NCBI GenBank assembly: GCA_018061705.1
Contig: JAGOTO010000011.1
Span: forward strand, 1-8,301
Origin: Candidatus Saccharimonadota bacterium
GTDB lineage: Bacteria > Patescibacteria > Saccharimonadia > Saccharimonadales > UBA4665
Direction: 5' to 3'
DNA length: 8,301 bases
The position numbers and the translations under genes were made by a program. Positions 7,030-8,301 of the stretch are shown here, piece after piece (position 1 is the first letter of the stretch; each line of letters starts with the position of its first letter). The notes under the pieces were generated by a model. It saw only the letters and a list, made by a program, of their open reading frames with translations. It ran no database searches and was not told the origin of the DNA.

Positions 7030-7807
7030 TACGAGCAATCAGCTTGCCGTACTTTTTTGTGAGATCGTGAGTATTGATAAATTGGTGCAGTGTGACATGT
7101 TGGTAGTGGCCAAGACGCTCTACATTGTACCCGACAACGACCTGATCAAGGCTGCCATAGCAAATGTCGACTGGTATAGTCAGCCTTGATATGTCTGCGC
7201 TAATCGTTTGTTGCTCTATGCATTCCCGGAGGCTTCTCATAAATGGTACCCACGTCTCAGGATCGCGAATAATGCCCCGCGGTAGAGGCGCGATATACAT
7301 CAATTTTCTAAAGGAATCTGGCGTTATGCGTGGATCATCGTGCAGAAATTTATATATCTTGAGAAGTAGACCTGTTAGGCGGCGTGCCGAACGACTACCA
7401 ATACTATCGATAGGAGGGTAGACAGGAGGACTTAGGAGTAGGAGTCGTTGGATATTTTGTGAATGAGCCATTGCGTAGCGAGCGGCAACTAGCGATCCGA
7501 GTGAGTGCCCAATGAGTACATACGGGTGTCCCAAACGAAGCTTGGCGATTGCCCCTTCGATTGCGAGGACGTGATCTCTCATCGTGTAATTGATCGACTG
7601 GGGCTTGGGGGATTTTCCGAACCCCAACAAGTCTATTGTAATGCAGTCGTAGTCCGGCTCAAGGTAGGGCAGCACCTTACCCCAATCTTCGCTGCTCGCT
7701 GCGATTCCGTGGAGCAATATGACCGTCTGTCCAAAGCGGTTACCGCTTCGTACCGTATGCAGGCGGTAGGGTCTTCGCAAGAGCCTATGCCAAATTGTCT
7801 CAAGCAT
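6986..7807 (-). CDS. Alpha/beta-hydrolase fold protein
   Basis: The protein has 273 residues from the ATG at 7807. Features of the alpha/beta-hydrolase fold, in order: VILLHGIAASSEDW (oxyanion-hole HG), YDCITIDLLGFGKSPKP, the nucleophile elbow GHSLGS (catalytic Ser), LLLLSPPV, a cap-like helical stretch, PVDICYGSLDQVV (catalytic Asp) and THDLTKKY (catalytic His). The triad Ser-Asp-His is therefore complete. The family covers esterases, lipases, haloperoxidases, C-C hydrolases and others, so the substrate is unknown; there is no signal peptide and it is probably cytoplasmic. The frame stays open upstream to 8089, but that extension runs through the terminator at 8033-8059 and has no homologous look. 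Tandem ATGs at 7810 and 7807, and another at 7828, are the plausible starts. A weak TATGGT (7816-7821, minus) eight bases before 7807 favours the last. Confidence 0.88.
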   Translation of the reverse strand: MLETIWHRLLRRPYRLHTVRSGNRFGQTVILLHGIAASSEDWGKVLPYLEPDYDCITIDLLGFGKSPKPQSINYTMRDHVLAIEGAIAKLRLGHPYVLIGHSLGSLVAARYAMAHSQNIQRLLLLSPPVYPPIDSIGSRSARRLTGLLLKIYKFLHDDPRITPDSFRKLMYIAPLPRGIIRDPETWVPFMRSLRECIEQQTISADISRLTIPVDICYGSLDQVVVGYNVERLGHYQHVTLHQFINTHDLTKKYGKLIARIMSAPPQKYDALPR

Positions 7808-7933
7808 CATTACATACCATACTACCATGCATGTGAGTCGGTTGATGCCAATGTACTGCGGTCCAGCCTTGATGGTATAGAAAATGACGTTGTCCCCCGG
7901 GAGCAGGCATGACCGTACGACACGAAGAGGCAA

Positions 7934-7939
7934 TATGAT
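7934..7939 (+). promoter_or_regulatory. Candidate -10 element, leaderless-type, for the 24-residue micro-gene
   Basis: TATGAT matches five of six consensus bases and ends seven bases before ATG 7947, the same geometry as the sites at 1637 and 5955. ATGACC (7909-7914) is a weak -35 candidate, with four of six matches and a spacing of 19. Confidence 0.4.
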
Positions 7940-7946
7940 GTAAAAT

Positions 7947-8021
7947 ATGCATTTCTGCAATGCAGTGATATTGGTTACAGTGATTACGGTACTATTGGTG
8001 TATAGTTCATTTTGGAAATAG
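7947..8021 (+). CDS. Candidate 24-residue single-span membrane peptide
   Basis: This short frame encodes MHFCNAVILVTVITVLLVY followed by SSFWK. Residues 3-19 form one strongly hydrophobic, beta-branched-rich span with an aromatic/lysine end (FWK), which looks like a small membrane peptide. A -10-like TATGAT ends seven bases before the ATG, and a perfect 10-pair hairpin terminator begins 11 bases after the stop, so the unit would be about 115 bases long. It lies antisense to the upstream region of the hydrolase gene. Function unknown; very short hydrophobic peptides include type I toxins and membrane-protein regulators, but nothing here selects among these. The main alternative is a chance open frame, since the terminator can also be explained as that of the fur-family gene on the other strand. 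Confidence 0.35.
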   Translation: MHFCNAVILVTVITVLLVYSSFWK

Positions 8022-8032
8022 ATTTTCCACTG

Positions 8033-8059
8033 AAAAGGGGCGAAATTACCGCCCCTTTT
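8033..8059. terminator. Strong bidirectional intrinsic terminator
   Basis: AAAAGGGGCG (8033-8042) and CGCCCCTTTT (8050-8059) form a perfect 10-pair stem around a seven-base loop. The A-run and T-run arms give each strand a T-tract at its 3' side. On the minus strand it lies about 45 bases after the stop of the fur-family gene and should end that transcript. On the plus strand it would end the candidate micro-gene. Confidence 0.9.
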
Positions 8060-8104
8060 AAAATTATATGCAGATTTACGGGCGCGCAAACCATAATCGT
8101 CTGA

Positions 8105-8301
8105 CTATGAACTCTGGCTGCAAGCTAGACACAGCCCGGTGAGCTCAATATGATGCGAGGTAAGGTGGAATTGTCGGCGATGAGCGAGCACGAGCAGACG
8201 TTTCTCTAGAATGTCATCTTCGGGTAATGCAATACTTCCGCCGCAGCCAGTGCAAGTGGCATGGTGGTGGTGCTCGTGGAATGCCTCTCCAAGCTCAAGC
8301 C
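8105..8301 (-). CDS. Fur-family metal-dependent transcriptional regulator (5' partial)
   Basis: Only the C-terminal 64 codons lie in the window; the start is beyond base 8301. The visible part is the dimerisation and metal-binding domain of a Fur/PerR/Zur-type repressor. It shows a histidine cluster (FHEHHHH) followed by the structural-zinc pair CTGC, then GGSIALPED, a helix, the FHLTSHHIELTGLC strand-turn region, and the second pair CLAC close to the end. The spacing of the two CxxC motifs (41 residues between first cysteines) is very near that of PerR-type proteins. In the family, metal occupancy controls binding to operators of iron, zinc, manganese or peroxide-stress genes. The DNA-binding helix is not in the window, so I cannot say which metal or signal it senses. 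A strong terminator follows at 8033-8059. Confidence 0.9.
   Translation of the reverse strand, partial: LELGEAFHEHHHHATCTGCGGSIALPEDDILEKRLLVLAHRRQFHLTSHHIELTGLCLACSQSS

Noticed and set aside
7505..7912. A 135-codon plus-strand open frame opposite the hydrolase gene.
   Set aside because: It lies antisense to the catalytic core of a clear hydrolase, and its translation shows no domain or composition of a real protein.
7963..7984. CAGTGAT repeated at 7963-7969 and 7978-7984 (15-base period), considered as an operator.
   Set aside because: The repeats fall inside the candidate micro-gene frame, do not resemble a Fur or PerR box, and seven bases twice is weak evidence.
7808..8089. A 94-residue N-terminal extension of the alpha/beta hydrolase up to ATG 8089.
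   Set aside because: It would translate straight through the strong terminator hairpin at 8033-8059, and the fold begins normally just after the tandem ATGs at 7810/7807.
1..8301. Searched for tRNA, rRNA, CRISPR repeats, transposases, terminal inverted repeats and riboswitch-like leaders.
   Set aside because: None seen by eye; all sizeable stretches are accounted for by the listed genes.

Overview
The window holds eight protein-coding genes (two cut by the window edges) plus one candidate micro-gene. It is ordinary bacterial chromosome, with no sign of phage, transposon, CRISPR array, rRNA or tRNA. Base composition is balanced and coding density is high. A ClpC-type ATPase, a Fur-type regulator and a deazapurine transporter are broadly bacterial. 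The combination of short single-gene units, tail-to-tail overlaps and lineage-restricted hypothetical proteins made me think of a small-genome lineage such as Patescibacteria/Saccharibacteria. That is an impression, not a demonstrated placement. TGA ends at least one gene, which gives weak support for the standard code.

Layout: (1) 1-1614 +, C-terminal two thirds of a ClpC-type unfoldase. (2) 1651-2631 +, a signal-anchored protein with an HEMLH zinc-peptidase motif and a long coiled-coil tail. (3) 2771-3478 -, a YhhQ-type queuosine-precursor transporter facing gene 2 across a spacer with an imperfect hairpin. (4) 3639-4187 +, an unrecognised 182-residue soluble protein. (5) 4180-5859 -, a CPA2/KefB-like cation:proton antiporter with an RCK domain, overlapping gene 4 tail to tail. 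(6) 5968-7029 +, a conserved but uncharacterised polytopic membrane protein divergent from gene 5. (7) 6986-7807 -, an alpha/beta hydrolase overlapping gene 6 tail to tail by 44 bases. (8) 7947-8021 +, a candidate 24-residue membrane peptide followed by a strong hairpin terminator. (9) 8105-8301 -, the C-terminal part of a Fur-family metalloregulator.

No multi-gene operon is evident beyond the possible clpC-metallopeptidase pair. The most interesting common thread is promoter architecture. Three starts (1651, 5968, 7947) have a near-consensus -10 hexamer ending only 7-8 bases before the ATG, so transcription would begin at or next to the start codon (leaderless mRNA). Two other genes (yhhQ and the 182-residue gene) have normal Shine-Dalgarno sites, so both initiation modes seem to be used side by side. 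Functionally the window mixes protein quality control (ClpC, perhaps the surface metallopeptidase), nutrient salvage (YhhQ), ion homeostasis (KefB-like) and metal or peroxide regulation (Fur).
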